From positions 54,931 through 118,930 of the forward strand of contig CATOTS010000015.1 in NCBI GenBank assembly GCA_951813625.1: DNA of 64,000 nucleotides, given 5' to 3'. A program made the position numbers and the translations under genes. The DNA comes from an uncultured Caldilineaceae bacterium. Its GTDB lineage: Bacteria; Chloroflexota; Anaerolineae; Caldilineales; Caldilineaceae. The stretch's first letter is position 1, and every line of letters starts with the position of its first letter. The notes beneath the pieces were generated by a model. It was given only the letters and a program-made list of their open reading frames with translations, was not told the DNA's origin and ran no database searches. This document shows, piece by piece, positions 62,793-64,000 of this stretch.

Positions 62793-63822
62793 CTACGAAA
62801 ACCGTACCCGCGGATCCAAAATAGCCAGCGAAATGTCGGCGATCAGATTGCCGGCAACCAGCAGCACGCCGTAAATGAGCAGGCAACTGGCCGCGATATA
62901 GATGTCCTCGTTGCGCAGCGAGGTCAGCAGAAGCGTGCCGATGGTGGGCAGGCCCATCACGATCGAGGCCTGCAGCTCGCCCTGGAGCATGTAGGGCAAC
63001 ACCGTGCCCTGGTACATGATGATTGGATGCAGGGCGTTGGGCACGGCATGGCGGCGCATGACCTGGCCGTCGGTCAGCCCCTTGGAGCGGGCTGTCGTAA
63101 CATACTGAGCGTTGAGCTCGTCGAGCATGTTGCCGCGCATGACGCGCATATTGCGGGCAAACCCCACCGAGGCCGGCAATGAAGACCACGGGCCAGATGT
63201 GCTGGAGCAGGTCGACCAACTTTTCCCCCGACAGGCGTATCTCTTCCATGCTGCCGAAAGCCCAGGGGACGACCACGTACTGTGGCGAGTGGAAGGCGGT
63301 CACGTGCTCCTGTTCGAGCGTAAATACAAGGAAAAACATGATGGCAAGCGCGATCCAGAAGCGGGGCAGCGCCGAAAGGATAAAGGCAAAGAAAGCAGCC
63401 AGGTTGTCGACCACTGAGTACTGCCGCGGCGCGACGAAAATGCCGATGACGATGCCGACCACGGTTGACGTCAGGTGGGCCAGAACGGCAAGGAGAAGCG
63501 TGCGCGGCAGGCGCTCGGCGATAAGTTCACCGACGTCCCGCTTGTAGGCGAAGGAGAAACCGAAACTGCCCTTTGTGACCATGTCTCTGATCCAGACAAC
63601 GAACTGCAAGGGCAAGGGTTTGTCCAGGCCGTAGCGCCGGCGAAAGAGATCTGCCTGCTCTTCGGCCTGGGCTTCGGTTGCGCCGCCCTGTTCGATAAGA
63701 AAGGACTTGTAGCCGTCGGCATAGTCGCCCGGGGGCAGCTGAATGACGATGAAACTGACCAGGGCGATGCCCAGGACGACGGCTATGGAGACGGCTGTAC
63801 GGCGAACGATGAATCCGATCAT
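62793..63822 (-). pseudogene. Oligopeptide ABC transporter permease (OppB/DppB type), frameshifted
   Basis: The N-terminal part (MIGFIVRRTAVSIAVVLGIA, PPGDYADGY, GSFGFSFAYKRDVGELIAERLP) and several membrane segments read in one frame to [10 protein letters not shown] near 63170. The rest ([37 protein letters not shown], to [10 protein letters not shown]) reads in the next frame. One extra base, or two missing ones, at about 63165-63180 explains this. With it corrected, the protein is a normal OppB-type permease with an EAA-like loop. It could be a real mutation or an assembly error. The 3' end from 63005 is the part copied at 59358-59570. Confidence 0.8.
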
Positions 63823-63926
63823 AAGGCCGGAAGTGGGAATAGGAGCTTATGCGTAAGCCCAGCGGTCAGAGAGAGGAGGGAGGAGCGGGCACTGGGCCCA
63901 CTCCTCACGCCACACTAACTTACAGT

Positions 63927-64000
63927 CTATTCGTTCTCGTAGGTCGCAATCACGCCGGGGCGCAGCTGTTCGATCTGCTCATCCGGGTCTACCCAGGACC
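63927..64000 (-). CDS. ABC transporter substrate-binding protein, C-terminal end
   Basis: Only the last 24 codons or so are inside the window (SWVDPDEQIEQLRPGVIATYENE, split by the right edge). Position upstream of an oppB-type permease, 104 bp away and in the same direction, suggests the peptide-binding protein of the transporter. The identification rests on context. Confidence 0.5.
   Translation of the reverse strand, partial: SWVDPDEQIEQLRPGVIATYENE

Overview
The window is 64 kb of high-GC bacterial chromosome. Its gene content suggests a Chloroflexota bacterium, probably Anaerolineae or Caldilineales-like: a T-box-controlled serS, a UPF0182 membrane protein, a penicillin acylase without a signal peptide, a CehA/McbA-type PHP protein, many lipoproteins, and many short mobile repeats. 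This placement is an inference; there is no 16S rRNA gene here to test it.

Region by region. 1-945 holds the start of an EF-G-like GTPase gene. 946-3.6 kb is non-coding and repeat-rich. 3.6-15.6 kb is a decaying polymorphic-toxin/immunity island: two intact paralogous immunity-like genes and a broken third, two members of an immunity-like family with an NFFGPxYV motif, a SUKH gene with an in-frame stop, a fragmented RHS toxin ending in a PD-(D/E)XK-type nuclease domain, a degenerate IS630 transposase, one near-complete IS3 element and two internally deleted copies of it. 15.6-33.5 kb carries ordinary genes: an LVIVD lipoprotein, acyl-CoA dehydrogenase, a SIS-domain protein, tRNA m1A58 methyltransferase, a PHP hydrolase, a nucleotidyltransferase-fold protein, UPF0182, two DinB-like proteins with an epimerase, and penicillin acylase. 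Three tRNA genes follow at 33.8-34.1 kb (Arg, Ser, Ser). 35.6-45.6 kb is a long leftward run: a sugar-acid catabolic group (DapA-like aldolase, mannonate dehydratase, nucleoside hydrolase), then CHAD, HD, sulfatase/LTA-synthase-like, YceI and a half-length polyphosphate-kinase-like gene, then the T-box and serS. 46.8-50.3 kb holds the ATP-grasp / alpha-E / transglutaminase triad. 50.4-52.2 kb encodes a NIPSNAP protein and a GH4 glycosidase.

52.3-64 kb is the most unusual part. An oligopeptide-type ABC transporter operon reads leftward: substrate-binding protein end, permease B, permease C, a six-haem cytochrome, ATPase F, a small membrane protein. Between permease genes B and C sits a secreted toxin/immunity cassette that has undergone tandem duplication. 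The breakpoints lie inside the permease and the immunity gene, so the order is oppB - toxin - (immunity 5' half fused to oppB 3' end) - toxin - immunity - oppC. Both toxins carry a pre-toxin TG region and an AHH-type nuclease domain, and a long array of 22-residue proline- and tryptophan-containing repeats: 21 copies in one, 7 in the other.

Two short repeat families run through the window. One is a MITE-like element of about 300 bp with GTAACTACT termini and 8-base target duplications (four copies). The other is a longer family that shares its G-rich double-hairpin core. One MITE copy interrupts a sequence that is also present uninterrupted 33 kb away. No CRISPR array, prophage or replication origin was seen.
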